The translations under genes and the position numbers were made by a program. From Hymenobacter mellowenesis (GTDB lineage: Bacteria > Bacteroidota > Bacteroidia > Cytophagales > Hymenobacteraceae): 64,000 bases of DNA. Location: NCBI RefSeq assembly GCF_030581005.1, contig NZ_JAUQSX010000008.1, positions 62,001 through 126,000 on the forward strand. The letters are read 5' to 3'. A model generated the notes under the pieces. The model was not told the DNA's origin. It worked only from the letters and a program-made list of their open reading frames with translations, and did not search any database. How positions within the stretch are numbered: position 1 is the stretch's first letter; the number at the start of each line of letters is the position of its first letter. Below, one piece after another: positions 8,011 to 16,614 of this stretch.

Positions 8011-8577
8011 ATGATAAAAGGCATACGTGAAGCCTTCCGCGACCTGATGCGCGGCAATGCTTGCCAGGAGGCATTAACTCATCCCGAATTCTTTATTCAG
8101 GACCCGCCCAGTCCCAGCGAGGAGCCTTGTTTTCCCTACCTGCCGCCGGTTCGTTCCCGATTCGATTTGCAGGTAATCAATCAAGCCGGGCGTTTGATTC
8201 ATTTGGTCAAGATAGACAAGTGCCTTTTCAAAGCCGGTGACGCGGCCCGTTGCGATTGTGCCCTTGTCACCGGCGACCAAGCCTATTTCGTTGAATTTAA
8301 GATGACGGACACCAGTGCTACCTCGGCGGGCAATGAGCGTTATGCCCGCGCCAGCGACTGCATGCGCCAGTTGGAAGCCAGCATCAAAGCCTTTGTGGCG
8401 CAAGGCGCTATTCCACCGGGCTCGCTCGTTATCGCCTACGCCTGCGTTGGCCGCACCCAACAAACCCCTTATCCCGGAGCCGATTTTTTGAAGCTCAGCG
8501 CCTCATTCCGCGAACGGTTTGAGGGCATCCCCATCCGCCCCCGATTGGTCGTTAGCAACACCTTGAACCTATCATAA
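8011..8577 (+). CDS. putative PD-(D/E)XK nuclease-like partner of the ATPase
   Basis: 188 residues, no family recognised by eye. The stretch D82-(x12)-E95-F96-K97 (CDCALV..., then FVEFK) has the spacing of the PD-(D/E)XK nuclease active site. A helix with RQLEAS about 25 residues later resembles the conserved Q/K-containing helix of that fold. The product has no signal peptide or membrane segment, so it is cytoplasmic. The gene starts 3 bp after the ATPase stop and ends at a strong hairpin, so the module is exactly two genes. Nuclease assignment is inference from the motif; it could instead be an inactive relative or a non-nuclease partner. Confidence 0.55.
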   Translation: MIKGIREAFRDLMRGNACQEALTHPEFFIQDPPSPSEEPCFPYLPPVRSRFDLQVINQAGRLIHLVKIDKCLFKAGDAARCDCALVTGDQAYFVEFKMTDTSATSAGNERYARASDCMRQLEASIKAFVAQGAIPPGSLVIAYACVGRTQQTPYPGADFLKLSASFRERFEGIPIRPRLVVSNTLNLS

Positions 8578-8578
8578 A

Positions 8579-8612
8579 AGAAGCCTCCGCAGCACTAGCT
8601 ACGGAGGCTTCT
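8579..8612. terminator. bidirectional terminator between the ATPase module and dxs
   Basis: Perfect 11-bp stem AGAAGCCTCCG / CGGAGGCTTCT with a 12-nt loop and T-rich flanks on both sides, placed between convergent genes. Confidence 0.8.
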
Positions 8613-8639
8613 TTCGTTTCTAAAGCTGCGTTGCGCAGC

Positions 8640-10586
8640 CTACCGCAGCACCGTCACCAGCGCGTCCGTGGCTACTTTGGCGCTCAGCTCGCGCACGGCG
8701 GCGGCGATGCCGGCGGCATCGAAGCCGCACTCTTTGTAGAGTTCGTCCTGGGTGCCATGCTCCACCACGCGGTCGGGGATGCCGAGGCGGCGCACGGGCA
8801 GGTGGAAGCCGTGGTCGGTGAGGAACTCGAGCACGGCCGAGCCGAAGCCGCCGGGCAGGCAGCCGTCTTCCACGGTCACGATGGCGCGGTAGCGGCGGGC
8901 GATGTCACGCAGCATTTCCTCGTCCAGCGGCTTGCAGAAGCGCATGTCGTAGTGGCCCGCGTCGAGGCCCTCGGCGGCCAGCGTTTCGGTGGCCTTCACG
9001 GCGTAGTTGCCGATGTGGCCGATGCTGAGGATGGCCACGCCGCCCTCTTCGCCCTCGCGCACCACGCGGCCCGTGCCGATGGCCACGCGCTGCAGCGGCG
9101 TGCGCCACGCGGGCATCACGCCCTCGCCGCGCGGGTATCGGATGCTGAAGGGACCGGCGTTTTCGGGCAGGGTGGCGGTGTACATCAGGTTGCGCAGCTC
9201 CTGCTCGTTCATCGGGGCCGACACCACGATGTTGGGGATGCAGCGCATGTAGGCCAGGTCGTAGCAGCCGTGGTGGGTGGGGCCGTCGGCGCCCGCAAAG
9301 CCGGCGCGGTCGAGGCAGAACACGACGTGCAGGTTCTGCAAAGCCACGTCGTGCACCACCTGGTCGTACCCGCGTTGCATAAACGAGGAGTAGATGTTAC
9401 AGAACGGCACCAACCCCTGCGTGGCCAGGCCAGCCGAGAACGTAACGGCGTGCTGCTCGGCAATGCCCACGTCGAAGGCGCGGTCGGGCATGGCTTCCAT
9501 CATCAGGTTCAGCGACGAGCCCGAGGGCATGGCCGGCGTCACGCCCATGATTTTGGCGTTGGCCTCGGCCAGCTCCACCAGCGTGTGGCCGAACACGTCC
9601 TGGTACTTGGGCGGCTGCGGCTTCTCGGGCGTCTTCTTGTAAATCTCGCCCGTTATTTTGTCGAACAAGCCCGGCGCGTGCCACAGCGTCTGGTCCTTCT
9701 CGGCCAGCGCGTAGCCCTTGCCCTTCACCGTCACACAGTGCAGGATTTTGGGGCCGGGAATGGTTTTCAGGTCGTTGAGAATGGTGACGAGATGCTGCAC
9801 GTCGTGGCCATCCACGGGGCCGAAGTAGCGGAATTTCAGCGCCTCGAATAGGTTGCTTTGCTTGAGCAGGGTAGCCTTCATGGCGGCCTCCACTTTGCGG
9901 GCAATCTGCTGGGGGTTGGGGCCGAATTTGGAGAGCTTACCCAGCACGTTCCACAGCTCGTCGCGCACCTTGTTGTAGGTGCGGGAGGTGGTGATGTCGG
10001 TGAGGTATTCCTTGAGCGCGCCCACGTTGGGGTCGATGCTCATGCAGTTGTCGTTCAGGATAACCAGCAGGTTGGAATTGGCCACGCCAGCATGATTGAG
10101 GGCCTCGAAGGCCATGCCGGCCGTCATGGCGCCGTCGCCAATCACGGCAATGTGCTGCCGGTCCTTTTCGCCCTTATAATCCGAAGCTACGGCCATGCCC
10201 AGCGCCGCGCCGATGCTGGTGCTGCTGTGGCCCACGCCAAAAGCGTCATATTCGCTCTCGCTGCGCTTGGGAAAGCCCGACATGCCGTGGTAGCGCCGGT
10301 TGGTGGGGAACCGGTCGCGGCGACCAGTCAGGATTTTGTGGCCGTAGGCTTGGTGGCCTACGTCCCACACCAGCTGGTCGTAGGGCGTATTGAATACGTA
10401 GTGCAGGGCCACGCTCAGCTCGACCACGCCCAGCGAGGCGCCGAAGTGCCCGCCGTAAATGCTCACCGAATCGATGATAAACTCGCGCAGCTCAGTGCTC
10501 AGCTGGACTAATTGCTCGGGAGCAAGCTTTTTGAGGTCGTCGGGCGAGTCAATCGCCGCGAGCAGCGGGCCGGGTTCAACTATCAT
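8640..10586 (-). CDS. dxs: 1-deoxy-D-xylulose-5-phosphate synthase
   Basis: Thiamine-diphosphate enzyme that condenses pyruvate and glyceraldehyde 3-phosphate, the entry step of the MEP isoprenoid pathway. The product is about 648 residues from the ATG at 10586. Diagnostic blocks are GHQAYGHKILTGRRD, the ThDP motif GDGAMTAGMAFEALNHAG...NDN, VDGHD, DRAGFAGADGPTHHG and PRGEG. A longer reading from 10658 is unlikely because that codon sits in a -7 promoter box and adds a low-complexity PTTPTTPAP stretch. Single gene, convergent with the ATPase-nuclease module. Confidence 0.97.
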   Translation of the reverse strand: MIVEPGPLLAAIDSPDDLKKLAPEQLVQLSTELREFIIDSVSIYGGHFGASLGVVELSVALHYVFNTPYDQLVWDVGHQAYGHKILTGRRDRFPTNRRYHGMSGFPKRSESEYDAFGVGHSSTSIGAALGMAVASDYKGEKDRQHIAVIGDGAMTAGMAFEALNHAGVANSNLLVILNDNCMSIDPNVGALKEYLTDITTSRTYNKVRDELWNVLGKLSKFGPNPQQIARKVEAAMKATLLKQSNLFEALKFRYFGPVDGHDVQHLVTILNDLKTIPGPKILHCVTVKGKGYALAEKDQTLWHAPGLFDKITGEIYKKTPEKPQPPKYQDVFGHTLVELAEANAKIMGVTPAMPSGSSLNLMMEAMPDRAFDVGIAEQHAVTFSAGLATQGLVPFCNIYSSFMQRGYDQVVHDVALQNLHVVFCLDRAGFAGADGPTHHGCYDLAYMRCIPNIVVSAPMNEQELRNLMYTATLPENAGPFSIRYPRGEGVMPAWRTPLQRVAIGTGRVVREGEEGGVAILSIGHIGNYAVKATETLAAEGLDAGHYDMRFCKPLDEEMLRDIARRYRAIVTVEDGCLPGGFGSAVLEFLTDHGFHLPVRRLGIPDRVVEHGTQDELYKECGFDAAGIAAAVRELSAKVATDALVTVLR

Positions 10587-10657
10587 CGGGGCAGGCGTGG
10601 TGGGAGTAGTGACGGGGTTGTAACCGCCTGACCCGCTAAAAGATTGTGGGGCCGGCA

Positions 10658-10665
10658 CAAAGGTA
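10658..10665 (-). promoter_or_regulatory. -7 box of dxs
   Basis: TACCTTTG on the minus strand, 71 bp upstream of the preferred ATG. It excludes the overlapping upstream start codon. Confidence 0.45.
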
Positions 10666-10692
10666 CGACGCCGAACGAAGTGCGGTTGTTGG

Positions 10693-10710
10693 GGAGCGGT
10701 AGAATCGGGC
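10693..10710. repeat. solo REP-like unit, family H
   Basis: AGCGGTAGAATCGGGC resembles one arm of the paired element at 18675-18781 (GCAGTGGTAGAATCGGC). It occurs alone in the dxs promoter region. Confidence 0.35.
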
Positions 10711-10814
10711 CCCTGGTCGGGATTTGAGCGTTGATAATCTAGTTTTTGGCGAAGCGCCCGGCCTTCGTCCGGACCTTTGCGTATCGACTCCGCCCTGTCA
10801 TTAGGCCGTTGAGC

Positions 10815-10914
10815 AGAAGAACGTCATGCAGAGCGCAGTGAAGCATCTCGCGCGCTTCAACTAATTACTGACTACACGCGAGATGCTTCGCTGCGCTCTG
10901 CATGACGTTCTTCT
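10815..10914. repeat. REPIN-like inverted repeat, family A
   Basis: 38-bp arms at 10815-10852 and 10877-10914 with one mismatch. It lies in the 430-bp gap between the divergent dxs and TonB-dependent receptor genes; apart from it, the dxs -7 box and the solo H unit, I see nothing else there. Confidence 0.85.
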
Positions 10915-11017
10915 CGTATCAGTCGACTATCAGTCGACTGATAACAAAAACCCAAAAATAAAGCTGCTGGATGCAACCTCCGGCTACCTCGACGGCACTT
11001 TGGCCGTTATGCATTGT

Positions 11018-13969
11018 ATGAAACGAAATGTACCGGCTACGGCCGTTCTGCTTACCGCCCTGTTGGGCGCTTCTCACGCGGCTTTGGCCCAACAAACCCC
11101 GGGCGCTGGCGGCCGGCCAGCCATCGCGCCGGCGGCCGCGCCGCGCACTGCTGCCGGCCGTGTCTCGGGCACGGTGACCGATGCTGCCACAGGCAAGCCA
11201 GTTTCCTATGCCACGGTGTCGGTGCTGGACGCCACCACCCGCAACCCCATCAACGGGGGCGTTTGCGGCGACGACGGCAAATTTGTGCTGGCCGGCATTC
11301 CGGCCGGCACCTACACAGTGGAAGTGAGTTTTCTGGGTTATAAAAACCAGGAGCGCACGGGCGTGGTGGTGCCCAGCGGCGGCGTGGTAAACTTAGGCAC
11401 GGTGGCGTTGGCCACCTCGGCCCAGAAGCTGGACGAAGTGGTGGTGACCGGCCAAAAGGCCCTGATTGAGGAGCGCGTGGACCGCACGGTGTACAACGCC
11501 GAAAACGACCAGACCACCCGCGGCGGCGACGCCACCGATGTGCTCAAGCGCGTGCCCATGCTCAGCGTAGACCTGGACGGCAATGTGAGCCTGCGGGGCA
11601 GCTCCAGCATCCGGGTACTTATTAATAACAAGCCCTCCACCATTGCGGCCAGCAGCATTGCCGACGCCTTGAAGCAGATTCCGGCTGAGCAGATTAAGAC
11701 GGTGGAGGTTATCACCTCGCCCTCGGCCAAGTACGATGCCGAAGGCTCGGGCGGCATCATCAACATCGTCACGAAAACCAACGACCTGCGCGGCGCCACC
11801 TTGGGCGTGAACCTGAGCGCCGGCCTGCGCAGCACCAACCTGGGCCTGCAGGGCAGCCTGCGCACCGGCAAAATGGGCTTCTCGCTGGGCGGCTTCGGCC
11901 GCTCGCAGTACAATACGCCGGGCGAGTTCACCAACACGCAGGTGACGCGCAGCCTGGCTACCGGCGCGGCCACCACCACGGTGCAAAGCGCCGATACGCG
12001 CAACCAGGGCATCTTTGGGCGCTACCAGTTGGGCTGGGATTACGACATTAATAAATTCAACTCGTTGCAGGCCAGCATATCGTACGGCACGCGCAGCGGC
12101 AGCAACTACCAGGACCGCCTGCTGCGCACCACCTACGCCGGGGCGTTTGCCAGCGGCACGCCCATCGGCACCGACCTGCGCGACACATACTCGAAAGACA
12201 ATTCGGGCACCGTGGACGCCAGCCTGACCTACACGCACAGCTTCGAGAAGCCGCAGCACGAGTTCAGCATTCTTACCCTGTTTAGTCGCAACGACCGCAC
12301 CAACAATTTCACCAACAGCATTTTGCAATCGACGCAGCCGGGGCCGGCGCGCATCGAGAACGAGAACCCCAGCTACAACGAAGAGTACACCATTCAGTTT
12401 GATTACCAGAATCCTGTCAGCAAAACTCAGATTCTGGAGATGGGCGCCAAGAACATTCTGCGCCGCGTGAACTCGGATTACTCCACCACTTCCTACGGGG
12501 CCGGCGGCGAGGTGCTGCCCTCGGTGGGTCTGCTGGCGTCCAACAACGTGTTTACCTACCGCCAGAACGTGACGGCGGGGTACGCCGCCTACACTATCGG
12601 CCTGCCCAAGGGCTTCACGCTGAAGCCTGGTGTGCGCTACGAGTACACCACCATTCAGGCCAATTTTGCCCGCTCCGAAGCGGCCGACATCCCCAACTAT
12701 GGCGTGCTGGTGCCCAGCGTGAACCTCTCGCGCAAGCTATCGAATGGCAACGTGCTCAAGCTGGCCTACAACCGCCGCATTCAGCGCCCTTCGCTGCAGT
12801 TCCTGAACCCGAACGTGAACGCGCAGAACCCCAAGAACGTGAGCCAGGGCAACCCCTACCTCGCCCCCGAATACACCAATAACTACGAGCTGGGCTACAG
12901 CACCTTCTACAAACGCCTGAACCTGAATTTCAGCACGTTTGTGCGCAACACCACCGGCTCCATTGAGGCCCTGCGCTCGGTGCGCGGCGCCGATACGGTG
13001 TCGACCACCTACGCCAACATTGGGCAGCAGAATGCTTACGGCGGCAGCGTGTTCGCCAACATCAACAGCGGCAAACTGACCTTGAACGGCGGCGCCGACT
13101 TCTACTACACCACCCTCACCAACAACGTGCCCGACCGCAACTTCGCGGCTTCTAACGAAGGCTTTGTTATTGGCGGCCGGGTGGGTGGCTCCTACAATTT
13201 CACGCCGGTGTGGGGCATCCAGGCTTTCGGCGGTTTCCGCGGCCGCCAGGTGCAGCTGCAGGGCGACCAATCGGGCCAGGGCTTCTACACGGTGGGCGTG
13301 AAGCGCGACTTTGCCGAGAAGCGCGGCAGCATCGGCTTTGGGGTCGACAACGTGTTCACGCCCACCATCACGGTGCGCAACACGGTGGTGTCGCCGCTCA
13401 TCGACCAGGCCAGCGCCAACACCTCGCACATTCTGGGCTTCCGCGTCAACTTCAGCTACCGCATCGGCAAGCTCACAGCCGGCGCCCCCACGCGCCGCGG
13501 CAAGAGCATCAACAATGATGACCTGAAAGACGGCGGCGATGGCGGCGGCGGCGGCATGGATGCCGGTGGCACGGGTGGCGGCGGTGGCGGTGGGGCTCCT
13601 GCCGGCGGTGGCGGGCGTCCGGCTGGTGGCCAGCGTCCTGCCGGTGCCGGTGCCGCGCCCGGTGCTACCGGCGCCCCGGCCGGTGCCCGCCCCGGCGGCT
13701 ACCCGGGTGGCATGGCCCCTGGCCAGCGCCTGGCGCCTGCCGACAGCACCACCACGGACTCGACCAAAACCCAACCAGGCATGCTGCCGGCCACCATGCC
13801 AAGCACGCCTGTTCCCACGGCGCAGCCCGCCGACTCGACCCAACAGCGGCGCCCGGCCTTGCCAACTGCTCCGGTCAACCCCGTCAACGCGCCGGCCAAT
13901 GCGCCCTCGCCCGGCACCAGCACGCCCAACGGCACCGTGCCCGCCGGCAGCCCCGGCGGCCGGCCCTAG
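11018..13969 (+). CDS. TonB-dependent outer-membrane receptor with low-complexity C-terminal tail
   Basis: Outer-membrane beta-barrel protein, about 983 residues. The ATG at 11018 gives signal peptide MKRNVPATAVLLTALLG...ALAQ. Then come a carboxypeptidase-regulatory-like domain (about 45-135, GRVSGTVTDAATGKPVSYATV), a plug (VVVTGQKALIEERVDRTVYN... IINIVTKT) and a barrel ending near residue 830 in FRVNFSYRIGK. It resembles the 'outer membrane protein beta-barrel' family, not SusC. After the barrel runs a tail of about 150 residues, first Gly-rich and then Pro/Ala/Thr-rich, with no aromatic barrel-closing end. The tail is unusual; its side of the membrane is unclear. No SusD partner adjoins, and the substrate is unknown. 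Confidence 0.88.
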   Translation: MKRNVPATAVLLTALLGASHAALAQQTPGAGGRPAIAPAAAPRTAAGRVSGTVTDAATGKPVSYATVSVLDATTRNPINGGVCGDDGKFVLAGIPAGTYTVEVSFLGYKNQERTGVVVPSGGVVNLGTVALATSAQKLDEVVVTGQKALIEERVDRTVYNAENDQTTRGGDATDVLKRVPMLSVDLDGNVSLRGSSSIRVLINNKPSTIAASSIADALKQIPAEQIKTVEVITSPSAKYDAEGSGGIINIVTKTNDLRGATLGVNLSAGLRSTNLGLQGSLRTGKMGFSLGGFGRSQYNTPGEFTNTQVTRSLATGAATTTVQSADTRNQGIFGRYQLGWDYDINKFNSLQASISYGTRSGSNYQDRLLRTTYAGAFASGTPIGTDLRDTYSKDNSGTVDASLTYTHSFEKPQHEFSILTLFSRNDRTNNFTNSILQSTQPGPARIENENPSYNEEYTIQFDYQNPVSKTQILEMGAKNILRRVNSDYSTTSYGAGGEVLPSVGLLASNNVFTYRQNVTAGYAAYTIGLPKGFTLKPGVRYEYTTIQANFARSEAADIPNYGVLVPSVNLSRKLSNGNVLKLAYNRRIQRPSLQFLNPNVNAQNPKNVSQGNPYLAPEYTNNYELGYSTFYKRLNLNFSTFVRNTTGSIEALRSVRGADTVSTTYANIGQQNAYGGSVFANINSGKLTLNGGADFYYTTLTNNVPDRNFAASNEGFVIGGRVGGSYNFTPVWGIQAFGGFRGRQVQLQGDQSGQGFYTVGVKRDFAEKRGSIGFGVDNVFTPTITVRNTVVSPLIDQASANTSHILGFRVNFSYRIGKLTAGAPTRRGKSINNDDLKDGGDGGGGGMDAGGTGGGGGGGAPAGGGGRPAGGQRPAGAGAAPGATGAPAGARPGGYPGGMAPGQRLAPADSTTTDSTKTQPGMLPATMPSTPVPTAQPADSTQQRRPALPTAPVNPVNAPANAPSPGTSTPNGTVPAGSPGGRP

Positions 13970-13999
13970 CGGCCGCCCCGGCCTCTCAGCCGATAAATA

Positions 14000-14095
14000 G
14001 AACGTCATGCTGAGCGCAGCCGAAGCATCTCTACCGCAACACTAAAAATGATTAGTCGCGCGATATAGATGCTTCGACTGCGCTCAGCATGACGT
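14000..14095. repeat. REPIN-like inverted repeat, family A
   Basis: 30-bp arms at 14000-14029 and 14066-14095, one mismatch; core ACGTCATGCTGAGCGCAG. It follows the receptor stop and ends in a T-run, so it may also terminate transcription. Confidence 0.85.
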
Positions 14096-14140
14096 TTTTT
14101 ATTAATCGTTCTTTAATCGACCTGCTGCCCGGTCGCGCCC

Positions 14141-14148
14141 TACTTTTG
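14141..14148 (+). promoter_or_regulatory. -7 box of the UPF0104-type gene
   Basis: TACTTTTG, 19 bp before the ATG at 14168; no clear -33 element. Confidence 0.4.
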
Positions 14149-14167
14149 TCGGGCGCACCGCCCTCTG

Positions 14168-15247
14168 ATGACCGACAAGCTCCCCGACGCTCTTCCTGAA
14201 AACGATGCACACTTCCTGCAGCGCCTGCGGCCCTCGCGCCTCATTCTGCCGGTAGCGCTGGGGCTGCTGGTGGTGGGCTACCTGTTCTGGCGCAGCTACA
14301 AGCCCGGCGAGCTGGCCCCCCTGGCCAATGCCGACTGGCGCTGGCTGGCCGTGGCCGTGCTGGTGCTGGCCGCCCGCGACCTGGGCTACATCTACCGCAT
14401 CCGCCACATCGCCGAAACCGAGCTCAGCTACCGGCAGGCGCTGGATGTGATTATGATTTGGGAATTTGCCTCCTGCGTGCTGCCTTCGGGGCAGGGCGGC
14501 ACGGGCGCGGCCCCGTTTATTCTTGAAAAAGAAGGCATCCCGCTGGGCAAAGGCTTGGCCTACATCATGGTCACGGCCCTGCTCGACAACCTCTACTACG
14601 TGGTGATGGTGCCGCTGGTGGTAGGTATTGCGGGCGCTGGCCTCTACCCCCACGAGGCGATGCAGACCGGTTTCGTGGCTACGCTACGGGTGGCGTTTGG
14701 GGTGAGCTACCTGTTCGTGACGCTCTACGCGGGGCTGATGCTGTACGCCATTTTCGTCAATCCGAAGTCGGTGCGGCGGCTGCTGGTGCGGCTGTTTTCT
14801 TTCCGGCTGCTGCGGCGCTGGCGGCGCACGGCCTACCGCCACGGCCAGGAAATGGTGCGCGCCTCGGGGCAGCTGCGCGGCGCCGGTGCGGCCTACTGGC
14901 TGCGGGCCAGCATCAGCACGGCCTTCGTCTGGACGGCCCGCTACGCCATTATTGGCTGCCTCATCGCCGCCTTCGTGCCCATGGATACGGGCACGTTCCT
15001 GTTCATTTTCGCCCGCAATATCACCTACAAGGTCATCCTGCTGGTGGCCATCACGCCGGGCGGCGCGGGCATTGCCGAGGGCGCGTTCCCTACGTTCTTC
15101 GGCAAGTTCATCGGCACGGCCACCATGACGAGCTTCCTGGTGTTTCTCTACCGCATCGTCACCTATTATCTCTACTTAGTACTGGGCCTCATATTCCTGC
15201 CGCGCTGGGTGACGCGCGTGTTTGGCAAGCGCCCGGCAGCGCAGTAG
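14168..15247 (+). CDS. lysylphosphatidylglycerol synthase TM-region / UPF0104-type integral membrane protein
   Basis: 359 residues with about eight predicted membrane segments; the first is SRLILPVALGLLVVGYLFW. It carries family motifs such as ASCVLPSGQGGTGAAPF and the C-terminal ITPGGAGIAEG. It matches only the membrane (flippase-like) part of MprF, with no soluble aminoacyl-transferase domain. Stand-alone members are common and poorly characterised; lipid or glycolipid translocation is inferred. The TAG stop (15245-15247) is the first three bases of the family-B repeat that follows. Confidence 0.82.
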   Translation: MTDKLPDALPENDAHFLQRLRPSRLILPVALGLLVVGYLFWRSYKPGELAPLANADWRWLAVAVLVLAARDLGYIYRIRHIAETELSYRQALDVIMIWEFASCVLPSGQGGTGAAPFILEKEGIPLGKGLAYIMVTALLDNLYYVVMVPLVVGIAGAGLYPHEAMQTGFVATLRVAFGVSYLFVTLYAGLMLYAIFVNPKSVRRLLVRLFSFRLLRRWRRTAYRHGQEMVRASGQLRGAGAAYWLRASISTAFVWTARYAIIGCLIAAFVPMDTGTFLFIFARNITYKVILLVAITPGGAGIAEGAFPTFFGKFIGTATMTSFLVFLYRIVTYYLYLVLGLIFLPRWVTRVFGKRPAAQ

Positions 15248-15340
15248 CGCGGACTTTGTAGTCCGCGTCCCCGCGCCGCTAAAGTAGCTTAAGTGTCGTT
15301 CGGGTTTCCGCTGTGGACGCGGACTACAAAGTCCGCGCTA
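15245..15340. repeat. REPIN-like inverted repeat, family B variant
   Basis: Perfect 26-bp arms at 15245-15270 and 15315-15340, each with the palindrome GGACTTTGTAGTCC. The first bases provide the stop codon of the upstream gene. The core differs from the ara copies (GGACTCTGCGAGTCC) by compensated changes that keep the hairpin. Confidence 0.82.
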
Positions 15341-15345
15341 CATGA

Positions 15346-15380
15346 AAAAAGCCCCGAACCGCATTGGTTCGGGGCTTTTT
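15346..15380. terminator. bidirectional rho-independent terminator
   Basis: 15-bp perfect stem AAAAAGCCCCGAACC / GGTTCGGGGCTTTTT with a 5-nt loop, between the convergent membrane-protein and lipoprotein genes. Confidence 0.9.
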
Positions 15381-15402
15381 GCGTGTCTGATAATTGCTGA
15401 AT

Positions 15403-15825
15403 TTATTCCTTCTCCAGCATCAGCGTGGCGCCGGCGGCCGACTTCAGCGTGAGCTTGTCGTCGGTCAGGGTTTCCACCGCAAACTGGTTGGAAGTAGCGC
15501 TGCCTTCGGGCGTGAAGGTGATGGTTTTGGCGGCTTGGTCGAAGGTATATTTGCCCGAAACGGCGCCGGCGGCCCCATCCGTCATGGTGTAGTTGCCGTT
15601 GGCAAAAACATGAAGCTCCTGGTCTTTTTGCGCATCGGTTTGCTTAACTTTGTCGCCAGTGGCATCGGTTTCTTTGGCGGTTTTCCACACCTTGCTATCG
15701 GTGCCGTATAGCATATTCACGCCTTCTACCTTTCCTTTGTCGCTGCCGCAGGCGGTAACAAATAAGGATACAAGCAGCAGCAGGCTGGCAACATAACGGA
15801 GCGAAAACAGAGACTGAGGTTTCAT
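15403..15825 (-). CDS. small lipoprotein, possibly lipocalin-like
   Basis: 140 residues from the ATG at 15825 (an in-frame ATG two codons earlier is possible). A lipoprotein signal peptide ends in VTAC (Cys26). The mature part is short and beta-rich: VWKTAKETDATG, ELHVFANGNYTMTDG, GKYTFDQAAKTITFT and KLTLKSAAGATLMLEKE. The pattern resembles lipocalin-like domains of Bacteroidota lipoproteins, but I cannot confirm that by eye. The protein should be membrane-anchored; its function is unknown. It is a single gene with its own terminator. The 180-bp gap to the next gene holds nothing I recognise. Confidence 0.75.
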   Translation of the reverse strand: MKPQSLFSLRYVASLLLLVSLFVTACGSDKGKVEGVNMLYGTDSKVWKTAKETDATGDKVKQTDAQKDQELHVFANGNYTMTDGAAGAVSGKYTFDQAAKTITFTPEGSATSNQFAVETLTDDKLTLKSAAGATLMLEKE

Positions 15826-16005
15826 GAGCACAAGAAGTATGGTGAAAGAATGAGAATGTCTGCGGTTGCAAACTCGTCGGCTTACGGTACACAGGTAAAA
15901 GAGTTTACCACGAAACCTGGCTTGAGCTTGCCCGTATATGGGCCCTGTTAGCTGGCTCGCGGGTCAGCTACTCTTCTTTTTTTCTTCATCTAACTGAACT
16001 AATCC

Positions 16006-16296
16006 ATGGGACTCTTTGATTTTCTCAGCGACAAAGGCGAGCAAAAACCCGCAGAGCCCGCCGCAAAACCGGCTGCTGGCGGCACTGATTTTTTCGGAAA
16101 TGCCGCCGACGCCAAACCAGCCGCTACCGGCGACTCGTATACCGTGGTGAGCGGTGACTCACTGTCTAAAATTGCTAAAAACCACTACGGCGACGCCGCC
16201 AAGTGGCATCAGATATATGAGGCCAACAAGGCCACAATCGGCGAAAACCCTGACCACATCGAAGTGGGCCAGGTGTTGACGATACCTAGTCTCTAG
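16006..16296 (+). CDS. small LysM-domain protein
   Basis: 96 residues. The N-terminus is MGLFDFLSDKGEQKP, followed by an Ala/Pro-rich linker. A single LysM domain covers about residues 45-95 (SYTVVSGDSLSKIAKNHYGD... IEVGQVLTIPSL), a module that binds GlcNAc-containing glycans, usually peptidoglycan. There is no signal peptide, as in the YgaU/BON-LysM type of small soluble protein, so the location is uncertain. The short N-terminal amphipathic start is shared with KbpA-like proteins, but no BON domain is present. Single gene, ended by a hairpin. Confidence 0.85.
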   Translation: MGLFDFLSDKGEQKPAEPAAKPAAGGTDFFGNAADAKPAATGDSYTVVSGDSLSKIAKNHYGDAAKWHQIYEANKATIGENPDHIEVGQVLTIPSL

Positions 16297-16322
16297 GTAC
16301 TTTTTTGCAGAAAAAAGGTGAG

Positions 16323-16352
16323 AAAAGCCACTCTGTTTCAGGGTGGCTTTTT
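16323..16352 (+). terminator. terminator after the LysM gene
   Basis: Stem AAAAGCCAC... / ...GGTGGCTTTT followed by a T-run, 27 bp after the stop. Confidence 0.7.
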
Positions 16353-16396
16353 TGCGTCTGGCGGGGTGGTTTTGGTTGACAGTAGAACACCAAGAA

Positions 16397-16503
16397 AGCC
16401 CGTCATGCAGAGCGCAGCGGAGCATTTTTACCTCAATATCAACTTCTGTCGACTGGATTACTTCCGCGATAAAGATGCTTCGCTGCGCTCTGCATGACGG
16501 GCT
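16397..16503. repeat. REPIN-like inverted repeat, family A
   Basis: 34-bp arms at 16397-16430 and 16470-16503 with two mismatches. It sits between the LysM terminator and the metY promoter. Confidence 0.83.
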
Positions 16504-16541
16504 TGATTTCCGACAAGGGAAATTATTTTTCGCCCCGCCGC

Positions 16542-16573
16542 TTGCCCATCCCAAAAATTCTCCCGTACATTTG
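16542..16573 (+). promoter_or_regulatory. promoter of metY
   Basis: TTG (16542-16544), a 21-nt spacer and TACATTTG (16566-16573) fit the Bacteroidota consensus. Transcription would start near 16580, giving a leader of about 540 nt. Confidence 0.65.
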
Positions 16574-16614
16574 CCCTACCAACCCGGTACTCCCTGCTAA
16601 CGGCGGGCAGTTTT

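Noticed and set aside
10883..11017. Upstream ATG extending the receptor gene into the repeat
   Set aside because: The added residues are translated family-A repeat sequence and would precede a perfectly good signal peptide at 11018.
11018..13969. SusC/SusD polysaccharide utilisation locus near the receptors
   Set aside because: None of the three receptors has a SusD-like neighbour and the arabinose operon contains no receptor.
14168..15247. Full MprF lysyl-phosphatidylglycerol synthase
   Set aside because: Only the membrane part is present; the soluble aminoacyl-transferase domain is missing and the frame ends at a stop.
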